A stretch of 64,000 nucleotides of DNA from Epithemia pelagica (taxonomy: Eukaryota; Bacillariophyta; Bacillariophyceae; Surirellales; Surirellaceae), in NCBI GenBank assembly GCA_946965045.2, contig OX337228.1:2914001-2978000 (forward strand), in the 5' to 3' direction. Below the pieces are notes generated by a model. The model was not told the origin of the DNA and did not search any database. It saw nothing but the letters and a program-made list of their open reading frames with translations. A program made the position numbers and the translations under genes. Below, in pieces: positions 1 to 9,635 of the stretch (its first letter is position 1; each line of letters begins with the position of its first letter).

Positions 1-888
1 CATCAAGAGGTAAACATTTCACGTTCATCATCGGTGAACCTACCGAAAAGCGGTCATTAACAGGCCGAATGGGCTGGAAGATCGGTGAGGCCGGACCCCG
101 AGTTCGAAACTTTCGAACTTGCGTCATCGGCAATGTAACGGCACACCCAAGGTCCGCTTCATCTTGATAACTATAGGGATGAGTGCGTTCAAGATCCTTG
201 TTATCTCCAGATGAGGATGATTCGTTCATCTTTTCATAGACACAATCTAACATTCGTTCAATTGCAACGCCCCGAACAGGATCTGAATGGAGATCAAACA
301 TCAGTACAGGATCACTGCCTTCGTCCACATGAAATATCGGAGTCAAGATCTCGTACGAACAATTGAAGCGGCATTTCCCCAAGTTATGAAAACGTTTGTC
401 AGGCGACGACGAATTCGGATTAACAGCCCAAAGGCCTCTCCCGAATGATGAAACCCCTGTGTTGTTGGGGAATGGACGAGGTTTGTTTGTATTGTAAAAG
501 AAGTCGTAGGCATATTTCTCCCACTCGTCCAATTGATCCGGTTGCACAATCCATGCCACAGCGGTGTCGACACTTTTTGTGGCATTTGTAGTCCATTTGC
601 AATGCGTTCATAGCCTGGAACATGAACAAAAGGGTACTCGGAGGCATTGGGTAGAACCTCTGCTATTATCGATGACATCGTTATGGTGAGCCAACGCCGT
701 GCAAGAAGAACCATCGATGCTTCTGTGAGAGCTCGATCAGCGATGGAATCAAAATGTGTATCTGCTAAGTCGCGTTCACTGTTTCTGAGCATGTAGAAAC
801 CAAAAGTCCCCAAAATTACGGCCGCAACAATCAGGCATAAAACAAAAAGAAGGCGGCCTATTTTGATGGCAGAGTCCGTATCGAGCAT
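1..888 (-). pseudogene. Receptor-type nucleotide cyclase-like membrane protein, 5' part, frame-broken
   Basis: The gene is partial and runs off the left edge. From the ATG at 888 the product has a transmembrane segment at about residues 10-34 and then an extracytoplasmic region with motifs such as PNASEYPFVHVPGYER. This frame degrades near position 587. A second frame, open from there to position 1, carries the continuation, with motifs WIVQPDQLDEWEKYAYDFFY, GVSSFGRGLW, LMFDLHS and PIFQPI. From what I know of diatom proteins, this ectodomain stands before adenylate/guanylate cyclase domains, which would lie beyond the window. One missing A in an A-run (plus-strand TTT at 585-587) explains the break. 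Coding-like codons also lie just upstream of the ATG, after an in-frame stop, so an upstream exon is possible. It could be a pseudogene or a sequencing error in an intact gene. The cyclase identity is inferred from the ectodomain only. Confidence 0.55.
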
Positions 889-1404
889 TGACCTTGAGTT
901 AGGGCCGTACCCAGAGAGATCATCCTCTCTGTATTGACCGAGGATTGTCTCTCATTGGTGTCGAAGAAACTGAATCTCTCTCTGGATTTTCTATCGTGCC
1001 TTTCATCTTCATGATGATGCGCTGCAAACAAATTGGAGTAAGAGGGGAACAGATCCAGTTCTTCACGAACGCGCAAAGGGAAGCGAGATGCGAGGTCAGA
1101 GAGGTAGAGAACATAGAACATGTTTTTTGTTTTTGTTTTTTGTCGCATGTTCGCTGTGGCTTAAAATGAGAAGGGAGAAGGGAGCGCCACGAATAAGATA
1201 GATAGAGAGGATAGCAAGGGTAGTCCTTTCACTTCACCAGCTCCATGGCGCTACAGAGAGCTAATTTTTCAACAACAAAAAAGATTGTGAAAAACGACTG
1301 ATAGTGTCTTCGACAAAAGAAAACTGTGCTTGTGGTTGCATACCCTAGCACATTGAAACTCTCCTTACCACGTAGTTGTCCAACAAGAAGGGGGACACAG
1401 GAAC
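889..1404. other. Intergenic, divergent 5' region
   Basis: This gap separates the leftward receptor gene from the rightward EXO70 gene and should hold both promoters. The first 60 bases may still be coding for the receptor. I see no RNA gene or repeat here. Confidence 0.5.
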
Positions 1405-3992
1405 ATGACGGTTTCCTTGTCGCATCAAAGGACCGAGTCATTGAAGGCTGCCTTGGGCAAGATGGAATCGACGACCAAGGCAGCTTTCCGGTGTGCGGAT
1501 CAGCTCGCAAGCCGAGCTGGGCAACTAGATTCTCTTACAAGCCCAGCATCGGATTCGTCGAACATGCTTAGTCGTGCCAATGTCAACTTAGCCGCGACCC
1601 TCATTCTGATACGAGAAGCTAAAGAAAAGTTTGATACAGGGTCTGATTGTGAACCAGCGATTGAGCGCCTGCACAAGGGTGTCTTATCGTTCCAAGATCG
1701 ATTGAATAGAAACAAATCCACAAATACAACCAATCAATCCGCACTATTGAAACAAAGTCGGGTCAATCTCACGGAGCAAGATATCTATGCTGCAGCTGAT
1801 TCCATGGAAATATTGAGAGATGCATTCAGATACTTTTCTCAGCGGTCCAGTTGGAGAGCAACCCCTGGGACACTATCTAATTTGGAACGTTTGTATAAAA
1901 TGGGTGAAGATAGCATGTGCTTGCTTGTCACCTTGCATTTGAAATCAGCTGGACAAGGAGCACGGCCCCAACGAAACAAACCCGCAATTTCACCTGCTGT
2001 TGAAACAGCTGTTCAGGTAAGGCTTGGGAAAGCAAGGTGAACGTCACTCTCTGTGGTCTGAAACTCACATTTGATGTTGTTGGGTCTCATCCATTGCTAC
2101 CTAGTCTCGAGAGCGCCTTAACAAAGCCCTTTTGAATAGGGATTTGCTCAAGTCGATTGGAGAGTATGACGAGTACCAGCCTCTGGAAGCCCGCCCTATT
2201 CGAGAAATGCGATCCATTTTCGAATGTCTGGCCAGCTATGGGTACTCCCTCGGCCCAGCCCCCAAACGTGAGCCTGCTGGATTGGCAGCCATTTTTGGGC
2301 TTCAACCACAACATATATCACGAACCGAAAAGGTCGGGTCTGGTTGCTACAACAAGTTGACGAAGGTTGAATTAAAAGTGGGATTTCCCCATTTGGACGC
2401 ATACGGTATGGCTCGTCGATCACGTGCCTCCAATTCGTTAGAGGGATACTATCGTCGTCTGAAACGAGAGCGCAAAGAGCGCAGTGAAAAAAGAAACTCT
2501 TCGACGGAGGGCAAGAAGCACCGAGACGATTCGAACGGTGCTATTAATAGTGAAGAAGCAGATACCGCTTCCCGGGACGCAGTGCGTTGCCTAGAACATG
2601 CAATGGTTATCATCGCTGGTGAAAAGAATATTTACCGTACCATAGTTACGCCGACGCTCAATAAAGAAGAAGAAGAAGACGACGACGATGAAGAAGAAGA
2701 GCAGCTTTCCCCATTTTACAAGAAGGCATGCGTTGCGTCCTACTCCTACGTGGTTGGAAGTGTTGTGGATCGGGCCCTCGATATTATCGAAACCGTTTTC
2801 TTGAAGGAGGGTGGAATCGGACAGACGTCTGGGAGCTCGAAGGAGACCAGCGCTTCTTCCGTGGCCCTTACTATTTTAGAAGCCTATGCGGCTGCTGCTG
2901 CAGGATTGAGAATGCTTGATGGTGTCCGGATGCTTGGTCCCTCACTTGCGAAGCTTTGTGAAATGAGTGTGGGGGATCAGAAAACCGAGTCCAACACGAG
3001 CATCGCCGCTGTTCTTTGTATTGCCATCCATCGAACTACGGTAAAAAACGCTGCCCGCACTCTAGAGAATCTTGCCAAAGCTATTCAAGATGATCCAGCC
3101 AAAGGGCCATTACACAGACCGAAGGATGGCAGTGTATCATCGGTCAGCAAAGAAGTTGTTCAAGCCATTCGTGCAATATCGCCTTTTGTGAGTGCTTACA
3201 AGAGTGTTTCAAAACGACGCGCTCTGCCTTGGGATCCAAATATGGGAGAGGACGCTGGTGAAATGGATTCTTTTGTGAGATATCTTGTCATGCGTTTGCT
3301 GAACTCCCTGAAAGGGAAAGCTTTGGAGTACACTCGTGACGGTCGAGAAGATAGTCAGAACAAGGCGCACATTTTCATGATGAACAACGCTTTTTACTTG
3401 TTGGAGGAACTTGGAAAGGGCTCCGATATTGATATGTCTCAGCAGGACGCCGATTATTATCGAATCAATGGAACATGGTTCAACGATAAGATGGATAAAA
3501 TGATGGATTCGGAAAAGAAGAAATACCTCGAAGATTGGGAGGCATTGAATGTTCACTTGACGGCTGTGGACAATAGTGAACTTGAGTACCAGAAGAATGA
3601 TTCGAGAACGCTTTCGCACGAATCGGGGAGGTTGATCAAGCAACGCTTCTCAGGATTCAACGAGTCTTTCGACCGGACGTACCAATTACACAAGCATTTG
3701 TGTGTTATTGATCCACGGCTGAGGCTTTCCCTTCAACAAGACGTGACTGCGGTCTTTGTCCCTCGTTATCGCCGATTCTATGAAAAGTATACAAAGGTAC
3801 GTCTTTCAAATGCCTGTTTGCTCTCTATTTGTTTACAGAAATCGTCTGATTTGATGCGTTATCCAGCTCAAGTTCTCGAAAAAACATCAAAGTGAGTACG
3901 CAAAGTACTCGCCGGAGAAGATCGAAGACATGATGGGAGACATTTTTGTGGACGCTGACGGCTCCACCGACCAGCCTGTCGCATTCTTTTAA
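1405..3992 (+). CDS. EXO70: Exocyst complex component EXO70
   Basis: EXO70 is a subunit of the exocyst, the complex that tethers secretory vesicles to the plasma membrane; family members bind PI(4,5)P2 and Rho-type GTPases. I assign three exons, 1405-2016, 2105-3796 and 3867-3992, with GT-AG introns of 88 and 70 nt, giving about 809 residues. The N-terminal 200 residues are helical. The C-terminal half has the family's marks: FMMNNAFYLLEEL, an acidic linker, a VFVPRYRRFYEKYTK segment, and after the second intron LKFSKKHQSEYAKYSPEKIE, which matches the conserved EXO70 tail. A Glu/Asp run near residue 385 is a low-complexity insert. The stop lies 22 nt from the stop of the convergent MRG gene, so the 3' UTRs must overlap or be very short. 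Confidence 0.9.
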
Positions 3993-4014
3993 TTACTGTC
4001 GACGACAATTTGAA

Positions 4015-6057
4015 TTAAGGTCGTTCATGCTTCTGTGAAAATAAAGTGGATTGATTCTTGGTTAGGAAGCGGATGAAATCATTGATTTTGGCTAAAATCA
4101 GTTTCACTTCATTAGGTGGAAGATTTGATTCAGACATGATCTGAGGGAGCCGTACAAACAACCGAAGTAAAAACTCAGTACCGTAGATTTCAGCATAAGA
4201 TTTTCCCTCAAACTCTGGATTAGTCTTGATTTCCCTTAGCTGTCCGTATTCTTGCCGATACAGGAGGTTTTCCAGACCCTCGTCAAAGAACAATGCGATC
4301 CCGTCCGCCATATCTCTCCACTCTTGAAGTTGTTGTCGCTGCCGTTCGGCATCTTCGTTGGTTCGGTTGTCTTCATTATTGGCTGGTATTCCCTCTGCGC
4401 CGGAAAGAGACAATGGAATAGAAGCTGTGGTTTCGGAAGCTGTCTGCGAAGATCGCGACGATAATTGCCCTGTACAGCTGTCACTATCGAGTTGTGGAGT
4501 TTCAGATCGAATGGCTTCGTGCTTTGATTTTGCCAAAAGACCTTTTTGTCTCTTGGTCTTTTCACTTTTCGTCCCAATCGAGACTTCTATTTTGGAGAGA
4601 GTTGTGCCCGGATCCACTTTCTCCAAGGTGTCGATTGGAGCACGGGATTCACAATCAATTGTAATATCTGTTGACATCGGGAGCTCGGCTGATGTTGATG
4701 TTGGCTTGACGCCATCGTTATTCGCGCAAGCCGTACTTTGGTCTTTCTCTTGCGAGGGACAGAGATCACCAGGAGTATTTTTGTTCGTCTTGTCGTCAGT
4801 TTCTGAAACAGGAGGTGTTCCACTTTCTGTGTTGATAATGCCTTGCGATGAGGAACAATCCAAACCGGCCTCTACAAACGGTGTAGAAGATGGAGGTTTT
4901 TGAATGTTAGGGATGGGTTTCGCTTCCTCCGAAGATAGAGATACAGCATTAGGTTTCAATTCGCCTTGTCTGTCCGTAATGGAGTCATCTTGTGGAAATT
5001 TTTTTGATAATGGATCTACATGGTTCGAAGGTGCCTGTTGCCTTTCATTGGACGACGCTGGTAATTTCTCAAGTGGATTGTTATCTGTAGAAACACCTTT
5101 TGATCGAATGTACTCATTCAATGCATGTCGAACGGTGATGGGAGCAGGAATGGATGATAGCATGTTGCATTGACAAATGATTTCCCACTGGTCAACCAAC
5201 ACCTTTCGCAGCGGTTGAGGTAAAACAATTGTTTGTTGTGATAGTGCGAAGTTATGATCTCGCTTGGTCAAACTCCTTGTACGTAAGCTCTTTTCGTGCT
5301 CAAGAGTGACCCCCGTTTCTCGACGACGCTTTCGCTTTCGCTCTGGTTGACAAGTTGTTGTTGAAGTTGTCGTTTCGACCTGTGAGTCGCAATTCTTTTC
5401 TATGTCAATTTCGTCCAAGGAAGTCGGCACTTTGCGAGAGATTCCGCGAAGAATATCAAGTTGCGGATTGGGCATCTTCATTTGGAAATCCACTTTATCA
5501 ACGACTTTTCTCCAGGCCTGTAAGAATCCAGCACTATCCGCCGAGGATGTAATCTTCTTTTTACCTCCTTTCTTCAGGGACATCATTAAGCTCCTATGTT
5601 CCTTGCTCAGACGTTGGGCATATTTCTGGACAACGGGGTTGTCGAGTCTGAACAAGCTATCTTCTAGCACCCAACGATCCCACTTTGCACTCCATCCATC
5701 AAAGTGAATGAAATATTGCCAGGACGGTTCGTCGTCGAGATCCAAGCTACATAAATGCTCCGACTCCTGAAAGGAAATGTAGCCTAATTTGCATTGTCGT
5801 ATACCTGATCTGCCGTACAAGGATCGTTGTATCACCCCCTTGTACAGCAACCCGTCTTCATCTCGAGCATACACCTTTTCATGCATCTTAAACTGCGGTG
5901 TTTCTCCATCACCACCCTCCTTGGTTTCAGAGGCTGCATCATGATTGGATGGTGAAGTTGCCGAGGGTGTACATGAGGACGAGACCACATTGTCAGTGCC
6001 ACTTTCTTCATTGGCGCATGTTGATGGTGCGCCCTCGCTTTGGATCAGATCTTCCAT
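4015..6057 (-). CDS. MRG-family chromatin protein (Eaf3/MRG15-like) with a split MRG domain
   Basis: This single-exon gene encodes 680 residues. An N-terminal chromo-barrel domain (about 58-135) carries HEKVYARDEDGLLYKGVI and YFIHFDGWSAKWDRWVLED, with the aromatic cage-type pattern of MRG15/Eaf3. The C-terminal MRG domain is in two pieces: LPQPLRKVLVDQWEI to about residue 320, then WRDMADGIALFFDEG through GTEFLLRLFVRLPQI from about 575 to 672. Between them lie some 255 Ser/Thr/Glu-rich low-complexity residues. Family members read methylated histone H3 (K36) and recruit NuA4 acetyltransferase or Rpd3S/Sin3 deacetylase complexes in the nucleus. The gene is divergent from the zinc-finger gene at 6523 and convergent with EXO70. 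I see no intron signal around the insert, which keeps frame throughout. Confidence 0.88.
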   Translation of the reverse strand: MEDLIQSEGAPSTCANEESGTDNVVSSSCTPSATSPSNHDAASETKEGGDGETPQFKMHEKVYARDEDGLLYKGVIQRSLYGRSGIRQCKLGYISFQESEHLCSLDLDDEPSWQYFIHFDGWSAKWDRWVLEDSLFRLDNPVVQKYAQRLSKEHRSLMMSLKKGGKKKITSSADSAGFLQAWRKVVDKVDFQMKMPNPQLDILRGISRKVPTSLDEIDIEKNCDSQVETTTSTTTCQPERKRKRRRETGVTLEHEKSLRTRSLTKRDHNFALSQQTIVLPQPLRKVLVDQWEIICQCNMLSSIPAPITVRHALNEYIRSKGVSTDNNPLEKLPASSNERQQAPSNHVDPLSKKFPQDDSITDRQGELKPNAVSLSSEEAKPIPNIQKPPSSTPFVEAGLDCSSSQGIINTESGTPPVSETDDKTNKNTPGDLCPSQEKDQSTACANNDGVKPTSTSAELPMSTDITIDCESRAPIDTLEKVDPGTTLSKIEVSIGTKSEKTKRQKGLLAKSKHEAIRSETPQLDSDSCTGQLSSRSSQTASETTASIPLSLSGAEGIPANNEDNRTNEDAERQRQQLQEWRDMADGIALFFDEGLENLLYRQEYGQLREIKTNPEFEGKSYAEIYGTEFLLRLFVRLPQIMSESNLPPNEVKLILAKINDFIRFLTKNQSTLFSQKHERP

Positions 6058-6522
6058 TGGACTTGTCGTTGTTCTTGTTCCGTCGATGGAGTGAACGTTT
6101 ACTTCGACACCTTCCTCCCACCAATGAGTTCCATGGACACTCCATTTGCATTGCCCTCTCCCTTTTCATCAGGTTGACGCCGGACCGCGCATTTCTCAAG
6201 CGCGTCGATTCTTCCGCTTTAAGGGCCATAGTCTTACTATCTATAGCCTATCTAACCGCAGCGCGCCCGCCGTTGTTCTTGCTCCACGTCCGCGTCCGCC
6301 GTGGACCGGAGAGAAAAAAATGAGCAACCCGCACAGATTACAGATGCATCGATTCTCGTGGACAAGGGACCAGGCCGTAAACCTTTGAACTACATTCAAT
6401 TCAAAACTGAAAGACACGAATTGGAACTGGCATGACGTTCCTGTGACCGCGTCCGGGATGCAGGAAGAAGGACATTAGCGGTTGTTGTGGTTTATCATTC
6501 TTGTTTTCTAACGAGTTCAGAT
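6058..6522. other. Intergenic, divergent promoter region
   Basis: About 0.46 kb lies between the divergent MRG gene and the UBZ-type gene. It includes a GC-rich stretch around 6250-6310. I find no RNA gene or repeat. Confidence 0.4.
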
Positions 6523-8421
6523 ATGAACCGAAATGGCAAACATGACACAAACAAGAAAAGGACTGCGGAGCCTACAGCTAGGGCAAGTGGAAATGCCTTT
6601 TCTGTCTTGATGTCATCAACCAAGAAACGCGCTGGAAGCCTGAGAAACATGACCAAAGTTTCTGCCCGCTTTGTTTTGTGTCCAGCAGGATGTGGCATGC
6701 ATATTGCCGAACCAAATATTCATCGGCATTTGGATCAGTGCATACAGCAAGACAAAGAACCTCATCAAAATATCACAAGCCAACGTCCTGGTGAAGAAGC
6801 CAGTACTTTCGTATCACCGCTTCCAACAACACAAGGTGGAAAACAGATCTTCTCGCCTTCTAATCAAACTGGGAGCGTACCCAAACAGCCTCTTTCCCAA
6901 GGCGATGGTTCACTTGAGCAAATCATTGACGTATCTGGCGTAGTAGAAATCTCATCCGAGTCGAACGACAATCGTGGTCGGAGGTCACAGAGCCCCATTT
7001 CCGAAGAGAAGAATGCTTTTCACCACTTAATGACACAATCACGGATGCAGTCGACACAGCAGGAAATTACCTCTGAAGAAACCACTCCTTCGATATATTT
7101 GTGTCTCTCTAATCGTGGAAAGAATGACCAATGCGTCGTCTCCTTGGAAGCTCCAAGAGTACATCATGGCTCAGTGCCTACTGCCTGGGAAGGAACAGTG
7201 CACGTGGTCGATCGGTCCCAGGATCTACCTTATCGCTGTTTCGTCGGTCTGCGTTCATCCATTCCGTCGAAGCTGGATGCGACCATTGGGATGACAAGTC
7301 CACCAGAACAAGAACAATCACAGCAGCAGCAGCATCCAAAGCGTCGCTGGGTGCGGCAGCATTCACGATTATCTGTACCGGTGCTGAAATCAGTGCTTCA
7401 AAAATCGATTCGACGACGCCGACCCTTGCCCTCGGTTCGAGTTGCAATGGAGCTTGCCGACAAATCTTTGGGTGATTTGTTGCGCCGGCTACCAATAATC
7501 ATTCTTGAAGATTCTACGTTGCATCCACAACTACCTTTCCTCGTTTGGCTAATGATGGCTCATAGTTGTTCTTCGACGGAATCCTACAATATACCAGATG
7601 TTCTCATGGAACGTGTCTTTGCCATCATTTTTCAAGTAGCGTCCTGTCGGCTTCGTGATCCGCTTCCCCCCAAACATGATAATTCGACAACTGGTCGGCG
7701 CATCTCCCTTTCTTACCTGCTCCAGAATTTTTCTGGAAGCGATGAAGACGCGAAAAATGGCTTACTGGATAGCACCCTGGTCCCCTTCTCCATTCTTGTG
7801 CGTTCTTGCTACGGGGGCATGAAGTGTGACGTTGTAATGCTTCAAGAATATGCAAGTCTATGGTTTCATCGGTTCTCTTCCATCTCGTCTGAAACCTGTT
7901 CGCACCCTCTTTCCTTTGCTTGCATGAAAGTGTCGAGCGTATCTTCGTGGCGTGAAGTACCAGCGGTGCTTCACGACGAAAGCTCTAAAATACAGAGATC
8001 AGGTCACTTGTCGGCGCTCTTGCAAAACCGTCTTGAATGCTTGACCTTGGACGATGCATCGTGCGAAGGCGTAGATTTTCACTGCTCAAACATTATGGAT
8101 CATTTGTTAAACGACTCATGGTTGGTGGGTGTGGCATCCGACATTATCATGTTGGCCGACGATGAAGGAGAGGATAGCCTTGCAAATATCAAGGGTAACG
8201 AACGTTTGATATGGTTTGAAAAACGGTGGAAATCAGACATGTGGCACTACTGTTCTGGGGTGAATCACCGATTGCCCCTGGTGGACAGTGAGAAATCAGT
8301 TAAACCAAGACCATCGATCAAAACAGATACAGCACATGCCAGAGTATGGAAGGAACTTGTTGCACCAAAAGTTGCCCAATTCCAACGCGACTACATTCGA
8401 CACCGCTTAGCTTATTGTTAA
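6523..8421 (+). CDS. UBZ4-type zinc-finger protein, possible DNA-damage/replication factor
   Basis: The protein is about 632 residues from the ATG at 6523; an in-frame ATG at 6487 adds 12 residues. Near residue 53 there is a C-x3-C-x11-H-x3-C finger (CPAGCGMHIAEPNIHRHLDQC without its last residue), the pattern of Rad18/WRNIP1/FAN1-type ubiquitin-binding fingers. A middle segment near residue 290, with VLKSVLQKSIRRRRPL followed by LLRRLPIIILEDS, resembles the L-K-IR...RRL...ED motif in the C-terminal domain of MgsA/WRNIP1 proteins, but no AAA+ ATPase (no Walker A) is present. The rest is not recognised. A role in ubiquitin-linked DNA repair is inference from the finger only. The gene is convergent with the HMG-box gene, with 116 nt between stops. 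Confidence 0.7.
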   Translation: MNRNGKHDTNKKRTAEPTARASGNAFSVLMSSTKKRAGSLRNMTKVSARFVLCPAGCGMHIAEPNIHRHLDQCIQQDKEPHQNITSQRPGEEASTFVSPLPTTQGGKQIFSPSNQTGSVPKQPLSQGDGSLEQIIDVSGVVEISSESNDNRGRRSQSPISEEKNAFHHLMTQSRMQSTQQEITSEETTPSIYLCLSNRGKNDQCVVSLEAPRVHHGSVPTAWEGTVHVVDRSQDLPYRCFVGLRSSIPSKLDATIGMTSPPEQEQSQQQQHPKRRWVRQHSRLSVPVLKSVLQKSIRRRRPLPSVRVAMELADKSLGDLLRRLPIIILEDSTLHPQLPFLVWLMMAHSCSSTESYNIPDVLMERVFAIIFQVASCRLRDPLPPKHDNSTTGRRISLSYLLQNFSGSDEDAKNGLLDSTLVPFSILVRSCYGGMKCDVVMLQEYASLWFHRFSSISSETCSHPLSFACMKVSSVSSWREVPAVLHDESSKIQRSGHLSALLQNRLECLTLDDASCEGVDFHCSNIMDHLLNDSWLVGVASDIIMLADDEGEDSLANIKGNERLIWFEKRWKSDMWHYCSGVNHRLPLVDSEKSVKPRPSIKTDTAHARVWKELVAPKVAQFQRDYIRHRLAYC

Positions 8422-8537
8422 CAGTATAGGAGTATGCAATACCAAATTTTTCCTATTATTCGTTGTCGAATACAGAGCAAAAGAAAGCCTCAACAGCCTG
8501 GACCTCTCCATGTGGTTTCAGATGCATAACTAAAGAT

Positions 8538-9635
8538 CTAGAGTTGCACTTGATTAGATGCCTCTTGTGTACCTGAGACTCTTGAGACATGAAGGCCTTG
8601 ATCATCGCTGTCGCCTCCGTTTGTAAATGGGGTGTTATGCTCGGTTGCTTTGTGTGATGGATGATAATAAGTCGTTGGCGGGGGTTGTTCTTGGGGTGCC
8701 CCATAGAGCGAAGGATAATAGTATACAGACGGAGGTGAAGGTTCCGTATTCCTTGGTGGGAATGGACTGGGGTAGCAATGGTGGTAGTACGGATATGAGC
8801 CGTAATAGTTGTGGTAGTGCTGCGAATGTGTATAAAGGTGAGGCTGCGAATGTGTAGAACTTGGGGGAGCTCCTCGACGTAGTTCAACCTCATCTGCTTC
8901 GTTGGAGGGAAAGGAAGAATATTCATTATTGATGTGGTTTTGCTGCCTGAAAGAATCCACCGATGTCCCTGTTGTAGAACACGCCATGTCGAAGTCTTCC
9001 GGTCGTCTTTTGCTTTTTGGCTTTTCAACAGAAACATTGGGAATATTTTCTGGTTGATTTTCTTGCTGATGCAGGTCATGATACTCTTTCATCTTTTGTC
9101 GATATCGCTTGAGTTCATCTTCGGCCTGTTCTTTGAAACTTTTCCGCTCATCTTCGGACAGTGCTCTCCATCTCGCACCTATATACTTTGCTAGAGCTTG
9201 AAACAGCACTGGTGCTACCTTTTTCTTTTTGGATTCAGCAGAAGGATTCTCATTGGTCTCTGACGATTGCTTCGCACATGCGGCTTCCAATGCATCAAAA
9301 TCTGGCAGTTCCAGACCCTTTTGTTGCCGGTCCAGGATTCGTCGCTTTTCGTGAGCGAAAAACAGATTGTACGCGCTTAGCGGACGTTTAGGCATATCTT
9401 TTGGCTTCTTATATCGCTTGCGAGGGTAGTCCTTCAGGCTTTGTGTAGTGATGTTTCGATCTCTCTTTTTGCCATTTTCATACAAATATGGTGTGATAGT
9501 TGCTGGATTTGCTTGCGACCCTGCTGTTGACGATACGTTGATCTGATCGCCATCACGGGAGCTCATATTAATTTTGATTGAAGTTTCATACACAGGACGG
9601 GGCAATTTGTCGTCGTTTCTCCCCAACATGAACAT
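8538..9635 (-). CDS. HMG-box protein (paralogue 1, Tyr/His/Pro-rich tail)
   Basis: This is a single-exon gene of 365 residues; a start at the internal Met (9566, MSSRDGDQ) would give 342 and is equally plausible. One HMG box begins with KKPKDMPKRPLSAYNLFF and resumes with APVLFQALAKYIGARWRALS and a basic helix. Between helices 1 and 2 sits an extra segment of about 45 residues that ordinary HMG boxes lack. The C-terminal third is low-complexity, rich in Tyr, His and Pro (HYHNYYGSYPYYHH). HMG boxes bend DNA in the nucleus. The arrangement matches the larger HMG gene at 11228-12760 on the same strand, so the two are probably tandem paralogues that have diverged strongly outside the box. Confidence 0.88.
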   Translation of the reverse strand: MFMLGRNDDKLPRPVYETSIKINMSSRDGDQINVSSTAGSQANPATITPYLYENGKKRDRNITTQSLKDYPRKRYKKPKDMPKRPLSAYNLFFAHEKRRILDRQQKGLELPDFDALEAACAKQSSETNENPSAESKKKKVAPVLFQALAKYIGARWRALSEDERKSFKEQAEDELKRYRQKMKEYHDLHQQENQPENIPNVSVEKPKSKRRPEDFDMACSTTGTSVDSFRQQNHINNEYSSFPSNEADEVELRRGAPPSSTHSQPHLYTHSQHYHNYYGSYPYYHHCYPSPFPPRNTEPSPPSVYYYPSLYGAPQEQPPPTTYYHPSHKATEHNTPFTNGGDSDDQGLHVSRVSGTQEASNQVQL

